Shown: positions 46,798 to 58,980, counted from the first letter of the stretch. The stretch is DNA of 64,000 nucleotides from Trichoplusia ni (GCF_003590095.1 NC_039494.1:6572001-6636000); one strand, 5' to 3'. Translations and numbers: made by a program. The notes: generated by a model not told the origin, from the sequence alone.

Positions 46798-46993
46798 GTC
46801 GGATAGCCGAGTGGTTGAGGTCACCACACCAAACCTACTGGGCGCGACGTATCGCGGGTTCGATCCCTAAATTAGGAGAAGAGTTTGTGTGATCCACGAA
46901 TGCTTGTGCTGAGTCTGAGTGACTTTGTGCATGTGACTTGAATGTTTGTGAAACCACCCGCGATACAATGATTAAATATCTTAGCGCGGAAGT
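46798..46993 (+). mobile_element. SINE family A
   Basis: TCGGATAGCCGAGTGGTTGA, box B GCGGGTTCGATCC, ACGAATGCTTGTGCTGAGTC and a tail in CACCCGCGATACAATGATT. Confidence 0.8.
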
Positions 46994-47089
46994 CGTTTTT
47001 GTTTAAAAAGGTAATTAAAAAAGGTGATTAATTATTATTAATTATCATTAATTTGAATGAATGAATGAAATTGTAAGTATTTTCCTCTA

Positions 47090-47235
47090 AAGTACACTTT
47101 AAATAATACATAACTTAATTTTAAACTCAGTTATGTGTAAATCAAGTCACACGAGTCATACCCTGGTGATGAACAGACGGACAGACAACAGTGCCTTATT
47201 ACTAGGGTTCCGTTTTTCTCCTTTTGATACGGAAC
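47090..47235 (-). repeat. Dispersed repeat fragment (family F)
   Basis: GATGAACAGACGGACAGACA and ACTAGGGTTCCGTTTTTCTC. Other family F pieces: 55930-56050, 58600-58980, 60290-60420. Confidence 0.45.
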
Positions 47236-47750
47236 CCAAAATATTTTTTTATAGTGTTCCTACAGCGAAGTCACAAACAAACAAACTTATTTATTTAATA
47301 AAGTTAACATTAATTAACATTAAGTTAAGTATTAGTCGTCAAAACATCATTGAAGACTAATGTTTGAAATAATTTAATTCTCCATTTTTCCAACATCTAA
47401 ATAACTTAACCTCTTAATTAATCAAATAATATATTAATCCAAGTTTCCCGTCACTATCGTCATACACAACTTAGTCTAGCAGTTTCGACGATAATTTGGA
47501 ACAAACAAACAAACGGACAAAAAAAAGCGATTTCAAGGTAAGTCGTGCAAATTTTTGTATGAACTTCTTATTACTTCTTTTTTACTCCAGTTCTGTTCAC
47601 TTATATTTATTATACCTTTACCCACGACAAAAACATTATGACGTACGGGTTTTTTTAAACGTATTATTGTACAGACACCAACGTAAATCATATAATAGAT
47701 CAGATTTACCAAACAAGTAAACAATTTAAATGAATGAGTCGCTGTTGTGC

Positions 47751-48114
47751 TATCATCGTCACCATTCCAGCCTTTTCCCAAATATGTTGGGGTCGGCTTC
47801 CAGTCTAACCGGATTCAGCTAAGTACCAGTGTTTTACAAAGAGCGACTGCCTATCTGACCTCCTCAGCCCAGTTACCTGGGCAACACGATATCCCTTAGT
47901 CAGATTAGTCGTCAGACTTTCTAGCTTCTGACTATCCGTATCGACTGTCTAAGATGTATGAATAAAAACCGGGACCCATAATTTAACGTGCCTTCCGAAA
48001 CACTGAGAAACTCGTGATGACAAAGATGGTCACCTATGGACCGTGCCAAGCGTAACTGAACCTCTGATCTATCAACTGGTGTAGTTGTAACTTAGCCACG
48101 AGCTACTGTTGTGG
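47751..48114 (-). mobile_element. Retroposon family C, long copy
   Basis: Reverse: TGTTGGGGTCGGCTTCCAGT, GCCTATCTGACCTCCTCAGC, ACTCGTGATGACAAAGATGG, TAACTTAGCCACGAGCTAC. Confidence 0.7.
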
Positions 48115-48140
48115 ATCAGGTAACAAAATATGCTTTACAC

Positions 48141-48165
48141 ATCATCATCATCATCATCATCATCA
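48141..48165 (+). repeat. (ATC)n microsatellite
   Basis: Eight uninterrupted ATC units, followed by a fragment (TAGTCCACTACTGGACATAC) of a retroelement in which such repeats are the tail. Confidence 0.8.
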
Positions 48166-48220
48166 GCCTTTAGTAGTCCACTACTGGACATACTAGAGAA
48201 AAATACGTATAATATATGTA

Positions 48221-48628
48221 TGACGGCGCGCGGATTAATTGAGAATACTTTGTTTATTTAGACGATTTTAATTGATTGTGGAAATGTGTATTAAGATAGT
48301 CCATAATTATTATTATAATGAGTAAGTGGTAAATTATAAAAGGGAGCGGGTTACCCCGAATAGAGTAGTAGGTGGCGCTAGGTGCGACGACGTTCGTTTT
48401 GCTTGTCAAGACAGTTGTCATAAAAATAGCGAGCACGTACTAACCTATTGGCTCCAAATAATATTCCATCTCAACCGTCCTATTGTATTCTACTCCATAA
48501 TGTTATAAGATCACATTATACAATCTACAAGATAACATTGACGCTTTTATTTCGAACATCCCGTCGCTCATACGCCCAAGATGGAGGCCAACCTAGACTG
48601 TTCGGAAAATGTTCCTGACGCTCCCACA
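48221..48628 (+). repeat. Left LTR
   Basis: Starts TGACGGCGCGCGG, ends GCTCCCACA. TATAAAAG at 48335-48342 is a likely TATA box for the element. Confidence 0.88.
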
Positions 48629-48649
48629 TCAGAAGTGGGATAACCAGCG

Positions 48650-49300
48650 ACGCATCGTAAAAGATAAATACAGGTCAGCATGAAAATATGTCCTCAGAAA
48701 ATTATTGCGATTGTTGGAAATATCTTTTTGCAATGCAACTACGAAATACATTTGGTGAAGATAATATAGACCGTTTCCTGGAATAGCATGCCTGAATTGA
48801 AGACGTGTTTTGGCAACATTTGATCAATTGAAAAACCCCAGCTGCAAATTTATGGCGATTACTCAATAGAAGTCGATGATTGATATGAGTTATGAGCACC
48901 TGAACCGCACGGATGAAGTTCTTGTCAGTGGAGAAGACTGCTATTGCTTTTACATTGGCGCACGCAGCGATGATAGAACCACGATTGTACAGAATTGCAT
49001 TTACCACAGATATTAAAAGTCGCAGTAGACTGCAACAAGAACTCGTCGCGCTTACTTTTAGAAAACAAAGCCTACTATGTATGAGTATACCATTTCGCCG
49101 ATAGTGGCAATGAAGTCACGAGTAGAAGACGTTCCAAAGGCCTATAGTTGTGGCAAGCAGGATTACGTATCGAATGAGTGCCGCAACCGTATAAAGAAAA
49201 CAATCAAGTTCCTGTATAAGCTTCTAGAAGACAGAAGTGAGGTTGTTCTGAAATCGGTATCGACGATAAAGCAGTTTGTACGAGAAAAAGCAGGTTGACA
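48650..49300 (+). pseudogene. Broken gag-like region of the LTR element
   Basis: Short pieces in different frames resemble gag: ENYCDCWKYLFAMQLRN near 48690, and at 49077-49298 a 73-codon frame with YSCGKQDYVSNECRN, which looks like a CCHC zinc knuckle (C-x2-C-x4-H-x4-C) that has lost its first Cys and whose His is Tyr. Stops and frame changes break it up. Confidence 0.5.
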
Positions 49301-51318
49301 GATCAAGCATTTGGAAGAAAGCGGATTGATTTGGTTTGAAATCTAGATTTGAAAATGAAAATTGGCCAACTATATACTACGTTGCTGTCTTACAATGCGT
49401 ACTAAATTGAAATTCGGCAAGACGTTTAAAGGTTTGATGGTTATTGTACTAAGTTAATAAAGAAAAGCAACGCACGTAAGTGAATTTGTCTTTGCTAAAT
49501 GGAATGTAGCATCATCACTTCGAGTCAATTGTATGTGGTCAAGTCAGTTGTATGTCTTGTGTTTGAAAAAAAGAAGTGAGTAAGTATAACGATTGTAGCC
49601 ATTAGGCGAGGTATCGGAAGTTTAAGCAAAATGTCTTGAGTTTGATTTTTGTATGGTGCCAATATTGACAACTAATTATTGCTCTTATTACAGCTTGTCG
49701 TCTTATAATGTCGATTCAAAGAGACAGTTATTTGCGGAGGAGGAGCGACCTATGTCGACCGCTATGTCTGTACCTTAAAGTCATCGAGGGAAACTGGTGC
49801 GAAGTGCGGAGAGTGATCTGATCGTGTTGCGCTGTGTGAGCTCCAGCGAGTATCGAGTTAATTTGAACTGGGTGCTTATGGTCAAGCTTTCCTTAGGATC
49901 ACTAACACAACGGTGGGTCGATTACAATTTATTTTTGATAAGGAGCGGCATATTTATCAGTATGAGTTGATGGCAGTTTCGTTAAGAAGTTGGTTATTTA
50001 AGATTTTAAAGTTATTGATTTACAAAAGGGGCTATGTATAGGACAAATAAAGTGTCAAATTGAAAGAACCAAGTTTAATGTTATTTTGATCAAGGTTTGA
50101 GAAAGTGAGGTTCTCCAGTAGTGGGTGTTGTGTTTGTAACCGGATGGAAGTTACGTGTGGTAGTGACTGGATAGAGGTTACCCGTTGTGATCGTTACCTA
50201 AGGAGGTTGCATGATCATGCCCGGAGGGAGGTCATTTTGGTTTGATGCTTATGATTGGATTAAAGTTATAAGTGTGATGATGAACATTTCCCAGGGTTAA
50301 TCAAAGTTAAGCACTGATATGTTATAATAAGTTTCTTATTGTTTGAATGATAATAGGTGTTATTGCACATGTCATTGGCAGTTATGCGTTCTGAGTATAA
50401 GGCTGTTAACACTGTTGTTACCACTAGTAAAGATTTTATCCAAAGTGCCTATATCTTTAGTCCGAAAACTAAGTACCGTTCCAAATAAAGAACGAGGTCG
50501 AGAATGGTGATAGTATAGAATTTTAGGTCAATGGTCGGGATCGAAGCAGAGACCGTGTTAACTATGGCAGAGGTGGCGACTGAAGAGACTATGGTGACTC
50601 TGGCTGAGATTGGGTCTTGGAGAGGCCATGGAGTCGGGTGGACTCAGTATTCACATGGAATGCGTGCGGACTTTGTATGACTCAGATTCCTGCTTTGAGA
50701 TTCGTGATTAGTTCCAGTAGTGAGTTGCTGGTGGCAACTGTAAGATTGTAGAGTTACTTGGTAGCTCTGTCTTAATGAAAGGTTTCTGGTAAAGAAGATA
50801 CAGATGTTAAGATAAAGTCAACTATTATAATCATGATAACGAATGACCGAGTGGTGAGTACTGCTGTGTTGTTCTTTGATGCATAATGATCTTTAATAAA
50901 GCAGACTTTAGCTGACAAGTTTCCAGGCTAACGTAATACAATGCTGTGCAATACGTAGCGATATTTTGGGTTGAGTCAACGCGGTCGTGGCCGTGCGGAC
51001 TTAAATGACTTTGTCCTAAAAATTAGGATTTCATATTTTTCATAAGTAAACATAAAGAAATATTCTTGGCTGAAAACAAATGTTGAATTTTGAGCTACGA
51101 GGTTTCCGTTGGTCAAATAAGACCCAATCCACGTAAGTGTGGAGCCTGAATTTGGAACTTAACTGAGTGAATTTTTGTTCTTGGTTTCTTGTACTTTTGA
51201 TAATTTGTCCTTGGGATACTTCATGAGTAGAATGTGCCGATGACGGCGCGGGTAAGTGAGTCCTACTTGTGTGGTTAGAGGAGATCACTACTTAGCAGTT
51301 GATTCAATTTATCAGTTG
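49301..51318. other. Internal region of the LTR element without recognised genes
   Basis: Stops in all frames; no polymerase motifs found. May be decayed or replaced sequence. Confidence 0.5.
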
Positions 51319-51680
51319 GACTGTGTGGCACCGATTGGACTGTGTGTTGGCCTGTGTGGCAAATAGCCTGTGTGGCAAATGGCCTGTGTGGCAAATAGCC
51401 TGTGTGGCAAATAGCCTGTGTGGCAAATAGCCTGTGTGGCAAGCCTGTGTGGCAAGTAGCCTGTGTGGCGAGCCTGTGTGGCAAGTAGCCTGTGTGGCAA
51501 GCCTGTGTGGCAAGTAGCCTGTGTGGCCAGCCTGTGTGGCCAGCCTGTGTGGCAACGATTAGCCTGTGTGGCGACGATTAGCCTGTGTGGCGACGATTAG
51601 CCTGTGTGGCGACAACTATCCTGTGTGGCACAAACTAGCCTGGGTGGCGAACCTGGTTGGCATTCAAGGGCCTATGTGGC
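51319..51680 (+). repeat. Minisatellite inside the LTR element
   Basis: About 18 exact copies of CCTGTGTGGC plus decayed ones at both edges, with spacers that change along the array: AAATAG (16-bp unit), then AA or AAGTAG alternating, then AACGATTAG type (about 19 bp). Frames open on the minus strand here are due to the repeat. Confidence 0.9.
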
Positions 51681-51937
51681 ATTGGTGAGCCGGTGTGTTT
51701 AATATTTGCTAATCTATAGCTATAGCTGTAGTTGGAGTATAGTTCGGAGATGGATTTTATAATTTTTAAGATAGATTTGTGGAAAATGTGTCTTATGAGA
51801 AATGATAAGTGATCAGCAGTCACCCAATTGGTCAGGGAGGCCAAGACGAGAGTGTAGTGTATCATTTTATCTAATGTTTGCAGACAACAACGATGCACAT
51901 GAGACACACGAGGACGTGTGACGACGCAGGACGGCCG

Positions 51938-52345
51938 TGACGGCGCGCGGATTAATTGAGAATACTTTGTTTATTTAGACGATTTTAATTGATTGTGGAA
52001 ATGTGTATTAAGATAGTCCATAATTATTATTATAATGAGTAAGTGGTAAATTATAAAAGGGAGCGGGTTACCCCGAATAGAGTAGTAGGTGGCGCTAGGT
52101 GCGACGACGTTCGTTTTGCTTGTCAAGACAGTTGTCATAAAAATAGCGAGCACGTACTAACCTATTGGCTCCAAATAATATTCCATCTCAACCGTCCTAT
52201 TGTATTCTACTCCATAATGTTATAAGATCACATTATACAATCTACAAGATAACATTGACGCTTTTATTTCGAACATCCCGTCGCTCATACGCCCAAGATG
52301 GAGGCCAACCTAGACTGTTCGGAAAATGTTCCTGACGCTCCCACA
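51938..52345 (+). repeat. Right LTR
   Basis: Same 408 bp as the left LTR with no difference found by eye. Confidence 0.88.
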
Positions 52346-52489
52346 TGTATAACTTTGTAAATTGCATCGTGATATCTGTTAATGACAGTACTAGAAACTA
52401 CGTAGCATGTAAAAAGGTTAACCACCCGTTATAATAAGGTAAAAATTATATAATGAGAGATCAAAGATTATATTCTTTCCGTAAACAAA

Positions 52490-52557
52490 ACTCCTTTAAG
52501 GCATCGCATGTATTGAACTGACATGTCAAAAGTCACGTCACTTGTCGAAAAGGAATA
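52490..52557. repeat. Dispersed repeat fragment
   Basis: TGTATTGAACTGACATGTCA and AGTCACGTCACTTGTCGAA recur with few changes at 60040-60091. Confidence 0.5.
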
Positions 52558-53062
52558 TCTAAACTAACGGTAAAACGGGGTGAATAGAGTTTCAAGGGGT
52601 GAATAGAGAATAGTGTTTTTTAGGGGGTTACATGAATATTTTCTTACATTAAAATGCTTAGACACACTTACTTTATGAAATACTTGTGAGTTTGCGTATA
52701 ATCTTTATGTTTTGTCTAGTTAAACGTCCAAATTTTAATAAAAACTCTGTTTCTATCCACCCCAAAAAACCCTCTATTCACCCCGTTTTACGGTAATATA
52801 TTAAGCCGAAGAGTTTGTTTGAACGCGCTTATCTCAGAAACTAATGGTTAAAATTGATAAAAAAATATGTTTCTGTTGAATAGACCATTTATTAAGAAAG
52901 GCTAGATGCTATATGCTAGCATCACGCTGCAGCTCATAAGAGCGAAGATACAATGGAAAATGTGGCAAAAACGGGGAAAATGATTCATCTTCGAGGGCTT
53001 CCGTTCAAAAATTCCTAACTTATATCTTGTAACCACGCGGACGAGGTCGGGGGCAACAGCAA
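52558..53062 (+). mobile_element. Helitron-like element (Lep1-type) split by a MITE
   Basis: TCTAAACTAA then, after the insert, TATATTAAGCCGAAGAG restores the family 5' end; 3' end GTCGGGGGCAACAGCAAG (CTAG mutated). Confidence 0.7.
52568..52793. mobile_element. MITE with CGGTAAAACGGGG ends and TAA duplication
   Basis: 226 bp; left end CGGTAAAACGGGGTGAATAG, right end CTATTCACCCCGTTTTACGG, flanked by TAA (52565-52567, 52794-52796). 3-bp TAA duplications fit PIF/Harbinger MITEs. Confidence 0.75.
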
Positions 53063-53207
53063 GTCATATAATAAAGGCATGAACCAGCAACCATACAACC
53101 TATAGACGCCTAATGCTTAAAAAAGTTCTGTCAACTGGCTGAGGTAGATGAAATAGTATGCTTTTTAGCTGGATTCATCAAATGAAGATTTGAAGATTTC
53201 CAGTTGT

Positions 53208-53411
53208 ATTAAAATTGAAACTATTCCTATTCTCTTAAGCATTTTGCCAATAAAATAATTGGAAATCCATTATATTGACCATTGTGCTGTGAGTGTTCTG
53301 CCCCGTGCTGAATTTCCAATTATTGTGTTAAAAAAATTGTAATCAGAATATGAAGTGTCATTTTAATATCTCCATTCATTCATCGGCCATTGTAAATAGC
53401 AGAATCGGGGC
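53208..53411. mobile_element. MITE, GGCCCC family
   Basis: Interior TTGAAACTATTCCTATTCTC and right end TTCATCGGCCATTGTAAATA then GCAGAATCGGGGC; left outer end lost. Confidence 0.6.
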
Positions 53412-53861
53412 AATGTATGAGAGTTATAGGTCTGTATTAGTCGCCCGATAACCTCATATCGTCTAGGGTTTGTGTGTTTGGACCGATCTTAACCAAAATG
53501 CATGAAACCCAGATGATTCAGTCTTACAAACATTTCCTGTGTTTCGAAATTCTGTTTATTTGAGCACATTCTATTGCTCAACAGATCTAGGCTAGACTAA
53601 ATTGACTAACACTTGCTCTACTCTTTGCACGTATTGCGAAAAACATAGAACAAGGAGAAAACAAAATTTGACTTGTATTAAATTACTTTGGGAAATGTCT
53701 TCACAAGATTAGCGTCACGGTTTTGCCCGCGTTCATTATTTTGTCGTAAGATATATTTTAATGAAATCATGCAATCGTATGACCTTGATAGTACGTCAAT
53801 TGTTTGCACGTTGCAGGTTTGATCCGAACGCAGAGCCACCAATTGGACTTTTTAAACATAA

Positions 53862-54143
53862 TCTATGGTACTAATATTATAAAGCTGAAGAGTTTGTTTG
53901 AACACGCTAATTTCAGGAACTACTGGTTCGAATTGAAAATATATTTTTGTGTTTAGCAGACCATTCATCGAGGAAGATTTTAGGCTATAAACCGTCACGC
54001 TGCGACTAATAGGAGCGAAGATACAATGGAAAATGTAGAAAAAACGGGGAAAATTATTCATCTTTAAGGGCTTCCGTTGCGTGAGCTGCGAAAACGATTC
54101 AAGATCTCCCAACCACGTGGACGAAGTCGCGGGCAACAGCTAG
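53862..54143 (+). mobile_element. Helitron-like element (Lep1-type), full length
   Basis: TCTATGGTACTAATATTATA to GTCGCGGGCAACAGCTAG, 282 bp. Confidence 0.75.
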
Positions 54144-54169
54144 TCGTAATTATAAGACACCACTGACAA

Positions 54170-54420
54170 ATGGTGAAGGGAAACGTGAGGAAATCTGGAT
54201 TCTTGATATTGGAATTTGGAATCGCCCGCAGTGAGCTAGCGTGGTGATCAATGCTCAAAACTTCGCTTCAAGTCAGATCCAATTTCTTCCTATGAAATTA
54301 AAATGTCTCGTTTGGGTCTTGACATTTGGGTTGAGCGGTAAAGAGTGTCAGACTTCTACTGACTGAAATCCTTCCTCTGCTTTTCGTGTACCGGGGCCAT
54401 CGTGAACATTACAGATAATC
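54170..54420 (-). repeat. Repeat fragments (families E and G)
   Basis: 54170-54255: GGAATCGCCCGCAGTGAGCT; 54295-54420: AAGAGTGTCAGACTTCTACT and TCGTGTACCGGGGCCATCG. Confidence 0.45.
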
Positions 54421-57400
54421 CTTACGGTATAATAATAAAATCTGTTGCAATAATTATTTAAAAAAATATAGGTACTTCCTTCAGTCACTATATTTTCTTT
54501 CACTATTCATGAACGAAACTAAACTAGATACATTATTTAAAAAAGTCATTCATATCGGTAACCCACTTGAGATTGAACCTGCAACATCGCACACACAAAT
54601 CCGTGCAAAGAATCACAAGGTCACCACGACATACCTTAACATATAGTATGATCACAATAAAATGACGTAACGATTCAAAGTGCAATATACTTATAACAAC
54701 TTACAGAGGTAGGTACCTAGATGTAAAGATAATTGCTGTATTCTCACGGATTGTGTTTTGTTAAAATAATCATAGTTACATTGTGGTCAAACCTAATGCT
54801 ATCTGTCTATGCACAGTGCTTGAAAACTTATCCTAATGTGTATGGAAGTGTTTCACTGTTTTACGCAAAAACTACTGAATGGATTTTGATGAAATTTAGC
54901 ACAGAGGTAGTTTATGGTTTAGAATATCACGTAGGGTAATTTTATTTGGCTGAATGCTGAATTGGGGCTCAAAAATAACCGACATGGACCCCTGATATAG
55001 TTTTCTTAGATATATTAATCCAAATTACTGTCAGCTATCTGGATAGCCAATTTTATAGAAATTGGTGCAAACGTTCGTGAGCAACGATCTTTCAAATACA
55101 CTCACAATTATAAATGAGAAACTATGTACGTAAATATTTTGCTACTTCTTCACTTCCAAATGGGAGGACCGTTTTCACGAAAATTTGGAATGGAGATAAC
55201 TGACACTTTGGCTAGGCATAATTTTATCCGCCTAAGAAACCGAGAGCAAGTGCTAGTTTTGTCTTTTAAATTGATTTATTACTCTATGTCAAAATTAATC
55301 CAGTCTTAAATCGGACCTACCTAACTTTAAACCGAGTCAACAACATGTCACCCATTTCTCAAAATTTATAACCTGTCAAAAGGTTTTTCTTAAAACATAC
55401 GTAATCATATCTCACGAAACTGTACGTAAAATACACCGGAACATAAAAAAACCCAAGTCATTTTTTAGCAATGCCCTTGAGCCACATAGGGTTCAACGAT
55501 GAAGCGTACTTAAACATGCGTACTATTGAGTTATTAAGTACACATTTCGCAAAATACTAGTAGAAAGTCCGCCATCTTTGTTTCTCAACTAGCTGTCAAA
55601 CATGGCGCCGTAAATTATATTAATCATTGCTTATAATATTATGCGTAACTAAATTTAGAATGTAATTTATGTATACCGGAATGAATTAATTATTTTAATA
55701 TGTTTATTTTTAGATGTGCCTTATGTTTTTTTATTTATTAATTGAAATGTTTTTTTTGTTTGCAGTTTTGTTATTGCTTTTTAATTGAGGTTTTTTTTTA
55801 ATGCTTTGTGGCTGTATATTTGTTTTAAATCACCGTTAGCTCTTATTTTGTCACTTTCAAATGAAATAATTGTAGAGGCAGTAGACATTCCAGATTGTTT
55901 TTATGTTAAGTTGAATTTTGGGGGTTCATAAATACATTTAAAAAAGGGACCCTGTTAAATCTCCGATGTCTGTCCGTCTCTCTACCATAGTTAAGGCTGT
56001 ATCTCATGAACTATGCTATGTACTATTGGTAGGTACAACTGTTCGCGAAATATTTGTGAAGCGTCAGTAAAATGTTGACATGACAAACAGAAATGTCGGC
56101 GAAAATCAACATACGGTCAAGGTTAAATCTTTATTGTTATATTGTAACCTTTATATATTATACTGAAAAACATGGGTCACTTAAATACGTTAAATTTAAA
56201 TAATCAGTACCTACAGTTTTAAATAGGTAGACTCTAGAGGAAGGGTGTAAGAGACTATTTTTTTTTCCCTATCTGTGAATAAATTCGACAACCAACGGAC
56301 TTTAATTAAATAAATACTCTTACCATAGATATGACACAACTTAAAAAATACAATCCACACCTCACTCCGTTATTTGAACTCCATGATTTAAAAGAGTCTT
56401 TAAACAATTAAAGGGCTACAATTGTGCACCCTGTAGGGCACAAGTAGGAGAGATGGGGCAAGTACCATCAATTAGACCATCTAAATGTACTAGACCATAT
56501 CATAAATTTTCAAAAGAGTCTCAGATTTCTCAAAGTTTTATATTTTTGACAAGAGCAAATTAAGTTATTTCAAAAAGCAAGTTATAGACATATTAATATC
56601 ATGAACTCGAAAGATTCTAATGATATAAATATTTGTTACCCTTTCACGCTAAAACTACTGAAAGAATTTTGATGATATTTGGCACAGACATAGATTATAG
56701 TCTGGAAAAACTCATAATGTACTTTTTAATCGAGTAAAACAGGGTTGTACTGTACAGCGATACCCACGACGCGAACGCTAGTGTCTCATTATTCATTATA
56801 AACTTTTAATTAAACTGCAACAAAATCGTTGTATAAACCTGATAAATATAACCAGTTTCCTTAACAATAAACATGAAAATCATAAATTTAAATCACAATT
56901 ATAAACATAATTGCAATTCTCAACTATCTAAAAGACAAAATCGATTCCAAGGCAAAATTGTCAACAAATTGAAAAAGACTTACCCGAAAATCCTTTTTTA
57001 ATATTTAAAAATTGAAAACAAAATGGCCGCCAGTACGATACGACACGATTGTACTGTTTTGCGGTAAGTACTGTCTGTCTTTAGGACCGAGTTACTCCAT
57101 TGCATTGCGAAGCGGGGATTTCGTTACGACTTGCGCAAGTGCAGCGGTGGGTACAAACACTTATTTGTCTATTTGCAAATACTAAGATGTTTTCGGAGAG
57201 GTTTTTTTTGTTGTCTTTACGTAATTTAGATATGTGTAATGTAATATTAAAGAGTGTAATAGATTATTTGACTAAAAAATCTACTCGGTACAGCTGATTT
57301 TTTGTAAAAAAATGGCAACTTTTTTTGCAAATAAAACACAAACTAAAACACATACCAACTTCAAAAACGAGATTTTCTATTTGTAGAACATTTGGTACCA

Positions 57401-57460
57401 TAAAATTTTTGCCAAATTTATGTCAGTAATTTACTTATCAGGTATACTAAAACATCTTAA
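54421..57460. other. Non-coding with scattered Helitron-like and family F fragments
   Basis: Helitron-like pieces without ends: 54840-54940 (ACGCAAAAACTACTGAATGG), 55105-55265, 56600-56785 (CACGCTAAAACTACTGAAAG, ending in CGCTAGT). 55930-56050 is family F. No exon seen. Confidence 0.45.
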
Positions 57461-57714
57461 TCTATACTAATATACAAAGCTGAAGAGTTTGTTTGTTTGT
57501 TTGAATGCGCTAATCTCAGGAACTACTGGTTCAAATTGAAAAAATATTTTTGTGTTAAATAGACCATTCATCGAGGAAGGTTTAAGGCTATATACCATCA
57601 CGCTGCGACTAATAGGAGCGAAGATACAATGGAAAATGTGGATCAGAGCAGGTATAAATCATAACTTATACATTATCTTCTAACCACGCAGACGAAGTCG
57701 CGGGTAACAGCTAG
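57461..57714 (+). mobile_element. Helitron-like element (Lep1-type), full length
   Basis: TCTATACTAATATACAAAGC to GTCGCGGGTAACAGCTAG, 254 bp. Confidence 0.8.
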
Positions 57715-57726
57715 TAAGAATATATT

Positions 57727-57903
57727 ACGTACTTCTAATGTATAAAATTCTCGTGTCACGGTGTACGAAATGGAACTCCTCCGAAACGGCTCGGCCAATT
57801 CTCATAAAATTTTGTGTGCAGGAGAACCAGACATCTATTTCCCTATTATTTTTATTCTCTAACTAATTTTGTATGGTAAAAAACGTTTGCTGGGTCAGCT
57901 AGT
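57727..57903 (+). mobile_element. Helitron-like element, second family, full length
   Basis: Interior CTCGTGTCACGGTGTACGAA and AACTCCTCCGAAACGGCTCG; 3' end GCTGGGTCAGCTAG. It follows the previous element by 12 bp. Confidence 0.65.
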
Positions 57904-58140
57904 AATAACAATATTGATCTGATTAAATTGGTATTTAGCCCTTCCTCTTAATTTTTGCGCGCCCGACAGGGTCCATATTGGTCTTAAACTTGATAACTGT
58001 ATGGCAGTGAAAAAAAGTAACCTTGGAGTTTCTTGCTCGCTCTTCTCCATGAGATCAGATGGGGGACAGACTGACAGACTGACAGTTTAGATTTTAATTT
58101 TGTATAACTCAATTGTTTGACGTTCCAAAGTGTCATATAC

Positions 58141-58393
58141 TGGGCCCCAATTCTGCTATTTAAAATGGCCGATGAATTAATGAAATTTGGCTTAAAATGA
58201 TCATTTGCGTTTTATCTTAGGCATTTTTCTACACCATAATTGAAAATTCAGTTCAGGACGGTACACTCAAGGTCAATAAAATTAACTGCCAATTATTGTA
58301 TTGGCAAAATGTTTAAGAGAATATTAATAATTTTAAATTTAATTCATTTGCCATTCATTCATCGGCCATTGTAAAATAGCAGAATCGGGGCCC
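58141..58393. mobile_element. MITE, GGCCCC family, best preserved copy
   Basis: Left GGGCCCCAATTCTGCTATTT, right AAATAGCAGAATCGGGGCCC; arms mirror over at least 50 bp (GGCCGATGAATTAATGAAAT). Confidence 0.8.
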
Positions 58394-58599
58394 TGGTCTA
58401 ATTGAAAAGAAGAATTTGACTTTGATTTTACCATCTTTGTAACATCCTTTTAGCTGAAGATGTTTCTAGAGACTTCTAGAAATTTGGTACGGCTAGAAAA
58501 AGGTTCTGTTCCACGGCTTCTTTTAACTTCCTTGCTTCTGTGCTTTAATGTTTGTATTTTTTACATGTTCATTAAGTAATTCCTTATCCAATTGACGTA

Positions 58600-58980
58600 A
58601 TTTGAGGGCTTTTTGTTCATGTATGGTTATCTATTTTTAGCGTTCCGTATCTAAAATAACGAGTAAAAACGGATATTAGTACTAAGACTGTGCTGTCTAA
58701 CCGTCTGCCACCAGACTGTGTCTCATGAACTGTGATAGCTAAACAGTTGGATTGTTGACTTGACAGAATCAGATGATGTTTTTGTTTTGTTATAAAAAGC
58801 AATTACTAAAATTAATATTCGAGGTTAAGCAATGAAGGACGGTTTTAAAAATCTCAAATTCGACTGATCACCAATTTTCGTGCAAATTGAGATTATCTTT
58901 AGCCTATATGTAGGTACGGACTGTACGGAGCTGTCAGTGTTGCAAGTCTGACTCGCACTTGCCCGGTTTCTCTTAAATAC
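58600..58980 (-). repeat. Dispersed repeat, long family F copy
   Basis: TAGCGTTCCGTATCTAAAAT, GTGTCTCATGAACTGTGATA, and at the end AGTCTGACTCGCACTTGCCC. No coding sequence. Confidence 0.5.

Larger units (their letters stand above)
48221..52345 (+). mobile_element. LTR retroelement, non-autonomous, recent
   Basis: Two 408-bp direct repeats (48221-48628 and 51938-52345), identical by my base-by-base reading, start TG and end CA. They are flanked by a 4-bp duplication TGTA (48217-48220, 52346-52349). Internal region 48629-51937 (3309 bp). Just after the left LTR, TCAGAAGTGGGAT matches the complement of a tRNA-Leu 3' region from memory, but the first TGGTG is missing. No purine tract precedes the right LTR. 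No reverse transcriptase, protease or integrase is seen. A gag-like remnant and a minisatellite are inside. A 4-bp duplication leans to Ty3/gypsy; superfamily not settled. Confidence 0.88.

Noticed and set aside
48254..48508. 60-codon ORFs repeated at 51971-52225
   Set aside because: They lie in the two LTRs and are duplicated because the LTRs are.
51275..51555. Repeated PHRLFATQAICHTG-type frames on the minus strand
   Set aside because: They are produced by the minisatellite, whose unit is not a multiple of three, so all frames stay open.
51319..51680. Possible CRISPR-like array
   Set aside because: Spacers are 3 to 9 nt and similar to each other; this is a eukaryotic minisatellite.
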